A stretch of DNA of 64,000 nt from Streptomyces umbrinus (GTDB lineage: Bacteria; Actinomycetota; Actinomycetes; Streptomycetales; Streptomycetaceae). The notes below the pieces were generated by a model that was not told the origin of the DNA, did no database searches, and saw only the letters and a list, made by a program, of their open reading frames with translations. The first letter of the stretch is position 1. Each line of letters opens with the position of its first letter. The stretch lies in the NCBI RefSeq assembly GCF_030817415.1, contig NZ_JAUSZI010000003.1, forward strand, positions 9,163-73,162, read 5' to 3'. Shown one piece after another: positions 1 to 8,353 of this stretch. A program made the translations under genes and the position numbers.

Positions 1-1
1 G

Positions 2-160
2 GGTGAGGACCTCTGTCCGGCCTGCCTGGACTGGCCGCTGTGCCGCACCTGCCCGGGGCCGACGCCCCGCCGCGCTCACCCCGACGGCGACGGCCGCTGC
101 GCGACCTGCACCTCCGCCCTGGCCGCCATAACCGACCTTCTGGAAGGGAGCACTTCGTGA
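2..160 (+). CDS. 3' end of a Cys-rich protein (partial)
   Basis: The frame is open from the window edge and ends in TGA at 158-160. The visible 52 residues carry cysteines in CxxC-type spacing (CPACL, CRTC, CATC), which suggests a small zinc-ribbon protein, although no family is recognisable from the tail. The stop overlaps the next start as TGATG, so the two genes are probably translationally coupled. Codon use matches the neighbours. Confidence 0.55.
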   Translation, partial: GEDLCPACLDWPLCRTCPGPTPRRAHPDGDGRCATCTSALAAITDLLEGSTS

Positions 161-1614
161 TGGACCCGCTCCACACACCACCCCGGACGGCACCCCAGCA
201 GCCTCTGCGTCCCTTCGCCTGCGATCCGAAGCGGTGGGACAAGGAGTCCTCCCGTGCCCTGCGGGCCGGCCATGCCCGTGGCCCCGCGTGCTCGGCCGAG
301 TGCGAACTCGTGCTGGTGTATGAGCGCACCGGGTGGGGGTGGCTGGCCTGGACGGTGCCCGCTGACGGCGGTACGCCCGAACTGCCTCACCGCGTCGGTG
401 TCCTGCCGCCCGACGCGACGTGTACGGACCGCCTGGCGGTGTACTGGCTCACCCGGCGCCCTGCCCGGCGTATCGGCCTGGCGGCCTCGGTGCCCGGCTC
501 GCTGCGCTGCGCCGCGGCCGTGCTCGCTGTCATCGGCTGCGTCGCCGCCCTGCACGCGGTCGGGGCCGGCGTGCCCGCCGGCATCGCCTGGCCGCTGGCC
601 CTGCTGGCCCCGTTGCTCGCCGAGCATCTGCCCGGCCGGTTCGACGAGCGGGCCAGCGAACACGTCCGCAGCGTGGAAGGAGATGCTGCCTGCCGGTACC
701 TGCAGCGCCTCGCGGTCCTGCACACCTGTCGCGTCCGGGCCGCCGCCGGCAGCGACCGCTACGAACTACGCCGCTCCGCCGAGATAGGCCAGAACCTGCT
801 GTGGGATGCCGCGGGCCTGCTCCAGAGCCAGGACACCCGCTCGGCCTCGGCTCAACTGATCGGCCGTGAGCGGCTGATGGTCCAGCTCGCCGGCCAGGTC
901 ACCCAGATCCTGGAGCGCACCCGCACCGAGTCCCGCTCCGGCACGGAGAACCAGCCCAGTGGCCAGGAAGGCCCGTTGGGCCCGTACCCGCCCGGCTTCG
1001 AACCGGCGACGCCGCCAACACGCCGACGCGAGCCGGGCACTGCACCGCTGAAGGGATACCGCCCCATGGCCCAGGCCCAGTCCGACGACGATGCCCGCAC
1101 CACGGACGTCTACCTGCTTTTTGCGCACGAGCCGTACTACCCCAGCCCCGGCACCCAGGAGATCAACACCACCCTCGTGGCCGCGGCCTCCCTGCTCCAC
1201 CCCAGGGTCCGCCAGCCCGACGGCGCCCGGATCCACGACCGCCTCACCCAGGGACGCGAGCCGGGCGAGATCATCCCGCTGGCCACCCTCACCCACGAAC
1301 TGGGCGGCGGCGCCGACTGGCCGCAGGTCGGCGACTGGGAGACGGTCACCACCGACCTCGTGCAGCTCGTCCGGGCGGGGGAGTGCGACGCTCTCAGCCT
1401 CGGCCTCCCCGAGATCGCACGCGCGCTGATCTGCACCGGGCCGTACAGCCAGGTGCGTGCCTTCGACGCCGTGGCCGGCGAGTTTATCGCCTACGGGCCG
1501 GCGGAGCGTGCCGCGGTCCTGGCCGAGGTCGGCACGTTCCTCACCTGCCTGGTGGCCGAGCAGGATCTGTGGCCCGGCGACGGTCTGCTGCCCTCGCTCA
1601 CCCGTCCCGTGTAA
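160..1614 (+). CDS. Membrane protein with a C-terminal domain duplicated at 32.2 kb
   Basis: Family not recognised. I place the start at ATG 160, behind GGAAGGGAG, because it overlaps the upstream stop. The product is about 484 residues. An Ala/Leu-rich hydrophobic stretch near residues 130-170 could form one or two membrane helices, and the middle is a charged helical region. From about residue 305 (starting MAQAQSDDD) there is a compact acidic domain containing THELGGG, GDWETVTTDLV and PEIARALI. The same C-terminal domain recurs at 32,226-32,588 as a headless fragment at high identity, so it is a discrete unit that has been copied or recombined. A second protein starting internally near 1,066 is possible but I see no clear ribosome-binding site for it. 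Confidence 0.6.
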   Translation: MDPLHTPPRTAPQQPLRPFACDPKRWDKESSRALRAGHARGPACSAECELVLVYERTGWGWLAWTVPADGGTPELPHRVGVLPPDATCTDRLAVYWLTRRPARRIGLAASVPGSLRCAAAVLAVIGCVAALHAVGAGVPAGIAWPLALLAPLLAEHLPGRFDERASEHVRSVEGDAACRYLQRLAVLHTCRVRAAAGSDRYELRRSAEIGQNLLWDAAGLLQSQDTRSASAQLIGRERLMVQLAGQVTQILERTRTESRSGTENQPSGQEGPLGPYPPGFEPATPPTRRREPGTAPLKGYRPMAQAQSDDDARTTDVYLLFAHEPYYPSPGTQEINTTLVAAASLLHPRVRQPDGARIHDRLTQGREPGEIIPLATLTHELGGGADWPQVGDWETVTTDLVQLVRAGECDALSLGLPEIARALICTGPYSQVRAFDAVAGEFIAYGPAERAAVLAEVGTFLTCLVAEQDLWPGDGLLPSLTRPV

Positions 1615-1853
1615 CTGAGCGTTTGGTCCGGTGATGTGTGTCCGGTCCCGGGTCGGGTTCCGCGCCGGTTCAGGGTGGCTTGGCCGGTGAGGCGGCGGGC
1701 CATGAGGTCGATCATCGCGAGAGGGATCATCACTTCGGAACGGTGCGGGAGAGCAGGTGGACGCCGGCCGCGGTGTCGCAGACGCCTCCTGCCTCAGGGC
1801 ACCGGCCGCGAAGAACCGCCATGCACTGCAAGGCAACTGCACCAAACGCTCCG

Positions 1854-2576
1854 TCAGGACAGAGCCGGGGGCCGACGCGGCGCAGGCACCGCCCGCAGCA
1901 GCTCCCACAGCGGCCGCGAACCCGCCGCCCACGTACCGAGAAGGCGCCGGTCGACCAGGTGCAGCCGCTGCGTCTTCGCGAAGTCCTGGCCGGGCTTCGT
2001 GACCCGCCCGTTCGTCACCAGGACCACCACATCCGCGCGGTGAACCGGGCGGGCCGTCCCGTTGAGCACCTGCAGGTCCGGAGTTCCCACAGCCGAGCCA
2101 CGGTCCCCGCCGCGGCGGTGCTTGCACTGGATCACCCAGCGCCGCCCGAACGGGTCCGTCGCTTTCACGTCAGCGCCCAGATCACCGCCCCCGCCGACCT
2201 GCACCGCGTCCCGGCAGCCGTCCCGGCGCATCAGCTCCCGCACCGCCTGCTCGAACTCCCGGTGATGCAGGGCATCCAGCTGCGGCAGCGCGTAGCGCAG
2301 ACCACGCGCCTGCACCTGCGCCCACCGCGCCCGCTGCTGACGCTGATACACCCACCCGACACACGCCAGAGCCGCGAGCACCACCACAGCGATGAGCACC
2401 CACCAGTGAGCCAGCAGCCAGTTGACCACCGTCACGAACAACCCGATGACGATGACCCCCGCCCCCAGAACCATCAACAGCTGCTCGTCCGCCTGCCCCT
2501 GACGCCTGCCCCTGCGCCGCCTCCGCCGCCTCACCGGCGGCCGCCGACGCGTCACCGGGCACCACGAGAGGCCCAC
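1854..2576 (-). CDS. Mrr-family (type IV-like) restriction endonuclease with two membrane helices
   Basis: This is a 240-residue protein. After an Arg-rich N-terminus, two hydrophobic segments lie at about residues 34-55 and 58-76. A Mrr_cat endonuclease domain follows, with LDALHHREFEQ, GGGGDLGADV (Asp about 136) and VIQCKH (Gln150, Lys152), which gives the D-(Q/E)xK nuclease signature. Mrr-type enzymes usually cut foreign DNA carrying modified bases; that role here is inference. The membrane anchor plus Mrr_cat architecture is common in Streptomyces. Its 5' end overlaps the end of the small gene upstream (2,552-2,902), so the two probably form an operon. The first 30 residues are low complexity and the true start may be further in. 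Confidence 0.8.
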   Translation of the reverse strand: MGLSWCPVTRRRPPVRRRRRRRGRRQGQADEQLLMVLGAGVIVIGLFVTVVNWLLAHWWVLIAVVVLAALACVGWVYQRQQRARWAQVQARGLRYALPQLDALHHREFEQAVRELMRRDGCRDAVQVGGGGDLGADVKATDPFGRRWVIQCKHRRGGDRGSAVGTPDLQVLNGTARPVHRADVVVLVTNGRVTKPGQDFAKTQRLHLVDRRLLGTWAAGSRPLWELLRAVPAPRRPPALS

Positions 2577-2902
2577 GGAATCGGGTACGACACCGTGGGC
2601 TGCGGCCGCTTCACCTTCGTCGTGCTGTTCTCGAACTTGATCGGATACTGCACCGTCGTAACAGGCTGAGGACGCCTGCCGTTGCCACCGCCCGTGCCGC
2701 CCGTGCCGCCCGTGCCGCCCGTGCCGCCCGTGCCGCCCGTGCCGCCCGTGCCGCCCGTGCCGCCCGTGCCGTTACTCATCCCGATGGCCGCCAGTGCGAC
2801 CACGGCTAATATCGCCACGTCCCGGCGCGCTCCCGGAGCCCAGCGGAAGTACCCGCGGACCGGTGTCCCGTCAGAGCGCTCGTACTTATTGACCCAAGGC
2901 AC
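2552..2902 (-). CDS. Small membrane protein with a Gly-Gly-Thr repeat linker
   Basis: This 116-residue protein is of unknown function. Its N-terminus is short and basic (WVNKYERSDGT), followed by one predicted helix (VAILAVVALAAIGM, about residues 29-43). A GGT tripeptide repeat encoded by a 9-bp tandem array comes next, then a Pro/Lys-rich tail. It overlaps the Mrr-type gene by 25 bp and probably shares its transcript. A similar layout, with a short basic start and a single helix, occurs at 27,418-27,642. No enzymatic motif is visible. Confidence 0.55.
   Translation of the reverse strand: MPWVNKYERSDGTPVRGYFRWAPGARRDVAILAVVALAAIGMSNGTGGTGGTGGTGGTGGTGGTGGTGGTGGGNGRRPQPVTTVQYPIKFENSTTKVKRPQPTVSYPIPWASRGAR
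2691..2771. repeat. 9-bp tandem repeat, nine copies
   Basis: Nine consecutive copies of cccgtgccg lie inside the coding region of the small membrane protein and encode its Gly-Gly-Thr linker on the minus strand. The copies are identical, which suggests recent slippage; copy number probably varies between strains. Confidence 0.95.
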
Positions 2903-3265
2903 GTTGCCCCCCTCGTCGTGGTGTCCCCGCGCAACTGCTCATCCTCACAGCCCCCACTGACACTCGGTCAGGGAAGCACCACTCCACGTGATCACGCCAT
3001 ACCGGAACAGGACAGGCCAGAGCCCTTGCGGGGCGCTGCTCCACGCCCCGACCACCCCCCCGGACCTCGGCAGTCCAGCGCGCATGTTGCCGGATCGTGA
3101 TCGGTGGTCGGGGGTTGTGGACGCAGCCCTGGTCGGGGTCGGTGGGTGAGCTGCCTGTATGGATCCGACGCGCGTCCTCTCAACTGTCGGCATCCCCCGT
3201 CTCGTTTCCGCGAGCGGCGTGGGCTGCCCCGGTTGCCGCGTGCACAGCGCGCGCACGGACGCGCG

Positions 3266-3450
3266 ATGACCGGTGCACGGGTCCGCCGCGGCTCGATGGC
3301 CGGTGACCGGTTCACTCAGGTCGCCAACGGTCTGTTCCGCGACGCGCAGTTGTCGTTCAAGGCCAAGGGATTGTTCGGGCTGCTCTCCACGCACCAGCAC
3401 GGCTGGCGGGTGACGGTCGCCGATCTCGTTCTCGTGTACCCGTCCGGGAG
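3266..3450 (+). pseudogene. 5' fragment of a plasmid-type helix-turn-helix protein
   Basis: From ATG 3,266 the reading frame gives GDRFTQVANGLFRD, LSFKAKGLFGLLS and WRVTVADLV. This closely resembles the N-terminus of a winged-helix protein family widespread on Streptomyces plasmids. The similarity breaks off near 3,450, just where the second half of the DNA-binding domain should begin, and the frame then continues as low-quality sequence. I read this as a gene truncated by deletion. Nothing else coding is visible between here and 3,719. Confidence 0.5.
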
Positions 3451-3719
3451 GGAGCGCTGGTCGAACTCCGGGGTGTCCAGTGTTCGTTGGGCTCGCCGGC
3501 GGTCCGGGGGCCGCCGTCTCGTCCGGCTCGTCGCCGTTGTGGTGTTGAGCGTTTGTGTAGGTCCTGCTCCCGGGGTGCTTCGGTTCGCGATCTGGTCACG
3601 AGGCAAGGCAAGGCCGTCTGCGCGTGTTTTCCGTCGCCCGGCCGATGCTGTCACGCTCGAAGAACCTAGACGGCTGTGTGATGTTCCGCTGCCGGGAGGT
3701 GATGGTCCAGTTCTGGTTG

Positions 3720-6700
3720 TTATGCGGTCGGGTGGCAGCCGGTTTTGGGGGACTGGTCTGGTAGGTAGCGGGTGTGTTCCTGCGGGGTGAGGGCGGTATC
3801 GATGGTGGTGCAGATGCTGTGGATTGCTTGGGCGGGGTCGGGCAGGTCGACGTGCCAGAGGCCGGTCGTGTGTGGCGTGGTGATGGCCAGGGTCCGTCCG
3901 TCTGGGCTGAAGGCGACTGCTGCGCGCTCGCGGGCCGGCAGGGTGGCTCGGGTGTGGCGGTTGGCGAGGTCCCACAGCTGGACTCCTCTGGTGCTGGCAG
4001 CGGCCAGGGTGTTGCCTGTTGGGTTGTAGGACAGGGATGTCACGTTGCGGTTGCCGGTGAAGGTGTCCAGAGGGCGGCCGGTGCGTGCGTCCCAGATGGT
4101 TATGGTTCCGTCTTCGCTGGCCGCGGTGGCCAGGGTGTGTCCGTTGGGGCTGAACGCCAGGGACAGGTCGTTTTGGGCGCGGGGCTCAAGGGTGTGCTGG
4201 GTGCGTCCGGTTGCGGTGTCCAGGAGTGTGACCGGTCGGTTGCGGGCTCCGCCGATGACGGCGAGTGTGCGTCCGTTGGGGCTGAACACCAGTGCGCGTG
4301 CGGGGTTGGCAGGGTCGGGGCGGCTGCGGAGGTCGCGTATGGCGCCGGTTGCCAGGTTCCAGATCCGCAGTGATCCGTCCAGGCCGGCGAGGGCGAGGCG
4401 TGTTCCGTCCGGCGCGAAGGCCGCTGTGTGGATCCCGTGCAGGGTGCGGGTGCGCCGGATACGGCCCGTGCCGACGTCCCGGATCTCGATGCTCCCGTCC
4501 TTGTTGGTCACGGCGGCCAGGGCGCGGCCGGTCGGGCTGAATCCCACAACCCCCTTGGTAAGAACCCCTTTCTCCCGGCGGATACGGCTCCAGTCCGGGC
4601 CAAAGGCCAGTGTGGCTGTGGCCTTGCCGGTGTGGGCATCCCAGAGCCGTATCATCCCCTGCCCGGGGCCGAGTTGTTGCAGGGTGGCGGCCGTGCGTCC
4701 GTCCGGGCTGAATGCCAGCGCGTTGGTCTCGCCGCCCGACGGAGTGGTGAGAGTGGTGTGTGGGCGATCGGCGGGCACGCTGTGGACGCGCAGGGCCTGG
4801 TCCTGGTCGCTGCTGGTGACCAGGGTGCGGCCATCGGTGCTGAGGGCCGCCTCCAGGTCACCGTCACCGCGGTGGCCGGCGGTCACGGCAGCCCGTACCG
4901 TGCCGGTGGCCGTGTCCCACAGCTGTACCGTCCCCTGGCTGCCGAGGACGAGAGTGTGCCCGTCCGGGGCGAAGCCCTTCACCTCGACTCGATCGAGCCA
5001 GGAGGTACGCCGGAGGGTTCCGGTGACCGTGTCCCGCAGCTGCACCCTGCCGGATGCTGCGACGGCGTACGTCCGGCCGTCGGGACTGAAAACTACCTCG
5101 CCCTCAGTCTCGCTGTCGCGGGTGAACCGGGTGCGGCCGGAGGACACGTCCCACCCCCGCACCGCCCCCGAGGCATCTGCCGCTGTCAGGGTGCGCCCGT
5201 CGGGGCCGAACGTCACCGTTGTGGAGTCAGGATGGCCCGCATAGGTGCGCCGCATACGGCCCGTGGTCGCATCCCACACCTGGACTGTCCGCGCGAAAGC
5301 GGCGGCCACGGCCCGCCCGTCGTGGCTGAACGCCACCCCGCTTACCCACCCCGGACTGCCGGGGACGGTGAGTCTTGCGCGTTGCCTGCCGGTCACCGGA
5401 TCCCACAGCCGTACCGCTCCGTGCGCGTCGCCGGTGGCCAGGGTGCGTCCGTTGGGGCTGAACGCCTCGACGGTCAGGCCGGGGCCGCTGAGCGTGTGAC
5501 GCAGTCGGCCGCCGGGCAGGTCCCAGATCCGTACCTTGGCGTCTGCGCTGCCAGCGGCGAGGGTGCGTCCGTCCGGGCTCAGGGCGATGGACTGCACGCC
5601 TTTGGTCCCGCCGATGAGGCGTTTGCGCAGTGGCAGGGCCGCGGCGGCATACAGGGCGGCGGCGGCTTCGCTGGTGGGACGGGTCCGGTAGGCGTGGACG
5701 GCGAGCAGCGAGGCCAGGTCGGGGTCGGTGCCCGCCAGCGCGCTGGACTGGGCGGCCAGTTGCCTGGACTGGGCGGTGTGCTGGGCGGCGACCGCGCTCT
5801 GCCATTGCCCCACGGCCAGTCCCGCAGCGATCAGGGCGAGGCACAGGGCGGTGGTGACGGCGGTGAGGACCAGCCGGTAGCGTCGGCGGTCCTTGTGCTG
5901 GTGGCCGCGGCTTGCGGTGAGGAAGGCGTCCTCGATGCCGGTGAGGTCTTCGGGGGCGCTGTTGAAGTGTTCCTGGGCGGTGGCGAGTCGGCTTCCCCGG
6001 TACAGGGCCTCTCTCTCGCGTCCCACGTCCTGCCAGGCGTGGGCCGCCTCGGTCAGTTTCCGGTGCACGCGCAGGCGTTCACGGTGGGTCTCGATCCAGC
6101 CGCGCAGCCGGGGCCAGGCGGTGATGAGGGCCTCGTGGGCGAGTTCGACGGTGTCGTCGTCGAGGGTGATGAGCCGGGCCCGGGCGAGTGCCTCCAGAAC
6201 CTGGGCGGTGTCCTGCCGGCCGGTGGTCTCCAGCTCTGCGCGTGGTGCGGGCCTGCGGGTGTCGGGGGTGCCGTCGCCCGGGGCGACCAGCCGCAGCAGT
6301 ACCCGGCGGGCTGCTGCCGCCTGGCCTTGGGACAACCGGCCGTAGACCTCCTCGGCGCTCTGTGCGATCGCGCCGTCCAGGCCGCCGGCCGCCTCATAGC
6401 CCGCCACAGTGAGCGTCTTGCCGCGGCGGCGGCGCCAGGTCTCCAGCAGCACATGCGACAGCAGCGGCAGCCCGCCCGGCGCATCGGCTACCTCCTTGAC
6501 CAGACGGGCGGTCAGGGCTCGCTCCACGGTCAGTCCGGCGGCCATGGCCGGCCTGACGACGGTCTCGCGCAGTTCCGCCGGGTTCATCGCGCCGGCCAGC
6601 AGATTCGCGTCACGCAGCGCCTCGGCCAGGTGGCGGTGTTCGGCGCAGCGTCCGTAGAAGTCACCGCGCACCGCCAGCAGCACCCGCAGGCGGCTCTCCG

Positions 6701-7406
6701 GCTGCCGGGCGGCAAGCAGCAGGTCGATGAAGCGGGCCCGCTGCGCCGGATCGTGGCAGAGGGTGAAGACCTCCTCGAACTGATCGACGATCACGAACGT
6801 GTCCGCCCCGCCGCTGCCCGCGCTGCTGGGGGTCAGGAGGGGAGCGTGGGTGCGGGCAGGGTGGTCGCCGGGGGTCAGGATCCGGATCGCGGCCAGCCGC
6901 AGGCCCGGCTCCTTAGAGCGCTGCAGGAGGGGGACCAGGCCGGCCCGCAGCAGGGACGACTTGCCGCTGCCGGACGGACCGAACAACGCGGCAAACCGCC
7001 TGCGGCGCAGCAGATCAACCAGGTCGGCCGTCAACTGCTCCCGGCCGAAGAACCGGCCGCTGTCACCGGTTTCGAACCGCGCAAGCCCCCGGTACGGCGG
7101 CTCCACCACTGCATCGCCCTCATCCGGGCCGCCACCGGCAGCCTCCTGCACCGCCTGCTTCCACCGGGCCTCCCACACGGCCACCTCACCCCCGCACGCC
7201 CGCACATAGGCCAGCACCACCGGCAGCGTCGGCAACTGCTCCCCAGCGGCCGCCTGCGACAGCGTGGTCACCGAGTAGCCCTCCCGCTCGACCATCGCCC
7301 GGTAAGTGATCCCGCCCGCCTCCGTACGCAACGTGCGTAACTCGAACGCGAACCGCTGCACCGAACCCGCCGCCGGATCCACCGGCACCTCACGACGCCC
7401 CGCCAC
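3720..7406 (-). CDS. XRE-type HTH / nSTAND NTPase / WD40-repeat protein
   Basis: This is a 1,228-residue signalling NTPase. Residues 17-75 form an XRE-like helix-turn-helix (TYRAMVEREG, SVTTLSQAAAG). The nSTAND1 NTPase module starts at YRGLARF and continues FFGRE, Walker A GPSGSGKS (143-150) and Walker B FVIVDQFEE (204-212). A conserved helical region with AHEALITAWPRL follows. A single transmembrane helix lies near 510-530 (VTTALCLALIAAGL). The C-terminal half, from about residue 590, is a WD40 propeller with many SPDGRTLA...LWD repeats. STAND proteins oligomerise on sensing a ligand, here presumably through the propeller; the trigger is unknown. It stands alone on the minus strand with no partner close by. 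The start is the first Met before the HTH. Confidence 0.85.
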   Translation of the reverse strand: MAGRREVPVDPAAGSVQRFAFELRTLRTEAGGITYRAMVEREGYSVTTLSQAAAGEQLPTLPVVLAYVRACGGEVAVWEARWKQAVQEAAGGGPDEGDAVVEPPYRGLARFETGDSGRFFGREQLTADLVDLLRRRRFAALFGPSGSGKSSLLRAGLVPLLQRSKEPGLRLAAIRILTPGDHPARTHAPLLTPSSAGSGGADTFVIVDQFEEVFTLCHDPAQRARFIDLLLAARQPESRLRVLLAVRGDFYGRCAEHRHLAEALRDANLLAGAMNPAELRETVVRPAMAAGLTVERALTARLVKEVADAPGGLPLLSHVLLETWRRRRGKTLTVAGYEAAGGLDGAIAQSAEEVYGRLSQGQAAAARRVLLRLVAPGDGTPDTRRPAPRAELETTGRQDTAQVLEALARARLITLDDDTVELAHEALITAWPRLRGWIETHRERLRVHRKLTEAAHAWQDVGREREALYRGSRLATAQEHFNSAPEDLTGIEDAFLTASRGHQHKDRRRYRLVLTAVTTALCLALIAAGLAVGQWQSAVAAQHTAQSRQLAAQSSALAGTDPDLASLLAVHAYRTRPTSEAAAALYAAAALPLRKRLIGGTKGVQSIALSPDGRTLAAGSADAKVRIWDLPGGRLRHTLSGPGLTVEAFSPNGRTLATGDAHGAVRLWDPVTGRQRARLTVPGSPGWVSGVAFSHDGRAVAAAFARTVQVWDATTGRMRRTYAGHPDSTTVTFGPDGRTLTAADASGAVRGWDVSSGRTRFTRDSETEGEVVFSPDGRTYAVAASGRVQLRDTVTGTLRRTSWLDRVEVKGFAPDGHTLVLGSQGTVQLWDTATGTVRAAVTAGHRGDGDLEAALSTDGRTLVTSSDQDQALRVHSVPADRPHTTLTTPSGGETNALAFSPDGRTAATLQQLGPGQGMIRLWDAHTGKATATLAFGPDWSRIRREKGVLTKGVVGFSPTGRALAAVTNKDGSIEIRDVGTGRIRRTRTLHGIHTAAFAPDGTRLALAGLDGSLRIWNLATGAIRDLRSRPDPANPARALVFSPNGRTLAVIGGARNRPVTLLDTATGRTQHTLEPRAQNDLSLAFSPNGHTLATAASEDGTITIWDARTGRPLDTFTGNRNVTSLSYNPTGNTLAAASTRGVQLWDLANRHTRATLPARERAAVAFSPDGRTLAITTPHTTGLWHVDLPDPAQAIHSICTTIDTALTPQEHTRYLPDQSPKTGCHPTA

Positions 7407-7707
7407 ACCCTCACCCCCTCCGGCCGCTCCCGCACCAACAGGGCAGCCAACCCAGACACCTCAACGACACCAGAAGAATCACGCGTCCGGCCATTGTTCG
7501 GCCGCCGGAACAGCACTGCCAAACAATGCCCCCGGCCGCTGAACTCGGTGATGCGAGCGGCACGGGGGTCCGCTCCACAGGGGGTACGTCCTGCCCGGCT
7601 GCACACACAGCCGGGCCGGGCGTACCCAACCGCGGGCAGCCCTGTCCGCCTCCGGGGCTGACAGCGGCCCCGGTTGCAGGCCCAGAGAGTTCAACCGGAA
7701 GGAAGCC
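7407..7707. other. Intergenic region between divergent genes
   Basis: This 300-bp gap separates the divergent nSTAND gene and the secreted-protein gene, so it should hold both promoters. I see no strong -35/-10 pair and no conserved repeat. A GGAAGGAAGCC ribosome-binding site precedes ATG 7,708. Confidence 0.4.
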
Positions 7708-8184
7708 ATGAATCACCTCAGGAAAAGGCTGGCGGTGCTGGCCCTGCCAGTGGTCGCCGCGATGTCGCTGGGCGTTCCCGCAACCGCTGCGCCGAGCACG
7801 GATACGCGCGTGGTGGTGGCGGAAGCAGGCGAAACGGGTTCGGCCTCAGGCGCCCGGTCTGCTGTTACACCGCAGGCGCTGGTGAGTTACATCAGCAATG
7901 AGAACAACATCGGGATCGGAGTCTCACGGATCGACCGCGGCCAGAACTACGACGCGATCCTGCAGCCTCACCGGCGCACGGACGGTCCCCCTCTCAACTG
8001 GGACCGGGCTCAGTCCTTCTACATCGGTGCTGGGTACTGCGCCGATGCCTGGTTCTTCCAGGGCAGTTGGAAGCCCAGCCCCACCGCCCAGGACGTCAGA
8101 GGACCCGTGGTGGTCCGCACCCAGCAGAGCATCTCCGGTGAGGCCGTCGCGAGGTGGGCGGTCCGAGACGTCAAGCGCTGCTGA
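7708..8184 (+). CDS. Small secreted protein
   Basis: The 158-residue product has a classical Sec signal peptide: basic start MNHLRKR, hydrophobic core LAVLALPVVAAMSLG, and a probable cleavage site around ATAAP near residue 28. The mature part, about 130 residues, has no domain I can name. It contains two cysteines (GYCADAW and the C-terminal VKRC) that could form a disulphide. The start is preceded by GGAAGGAAG and the gene is followed by a hairpin, so it is a monocistronic unit. Function unknown. Confidence 0.7.
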   Translation: MNHLRKRLAVLALPVVAAMSLGVPATAAPSTDTRVVVAEAGETGSASGARSAVTPQALVSYISNENNIGIGVSRIDRGQNYDAILQPHRRTDGPPLNWDRAQSFYIGAGYCADAWFFQGSWKPSPTAQDVRGPVVVRTQQSISGEAVARWAVRDVKRC

Positions 8185-8216
8185 TTCCGACGCGGATCAC
8201 CGTCCACAAGCGTGAT

Positions 8217-8251
8217 GTTGGCCTTCCCCACCCCGCTGGGGGAGGCCAACT
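8217..8251 (+). terminator. Inverted repeat after the secreted-protein gene
   Basis: GTTGGCCT and AGGCCAAC, with adjoining C and G tracts, form a long stem around a short loop 32 bp after the stop at 8,184. There is no U-tract, as is usual for Streptomyces. It may terminate transcription from both directions, since the response-regulator gene ends at 8,354 on the other strand. Confidence 0.6.
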
Positions 8252-8353
8252 CCGCGACGTCCGCCACTCCTCACGTCATCCACCAGGACGCACAAGGCTG
8301 TCCGGCCCTGTCGTGCGGGGCCAGGGCTGCGCCGCCGCATGCCTGGTGGGGGT

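Noticed and set aside
2691..2771. CRISPR-like array
   Set aside because: The 9-bp units are directly adjacent without spacers and are coding. No CRISPR array was seen anywhere in the window.
4428..7340. 970-codon plus-strand frame
   Set aside because: It is the complement of the nSTAND-WD40 gene; the protein-like motifs and codon bias are all on the minus strand. Long shadow frames are normal at this GC content.
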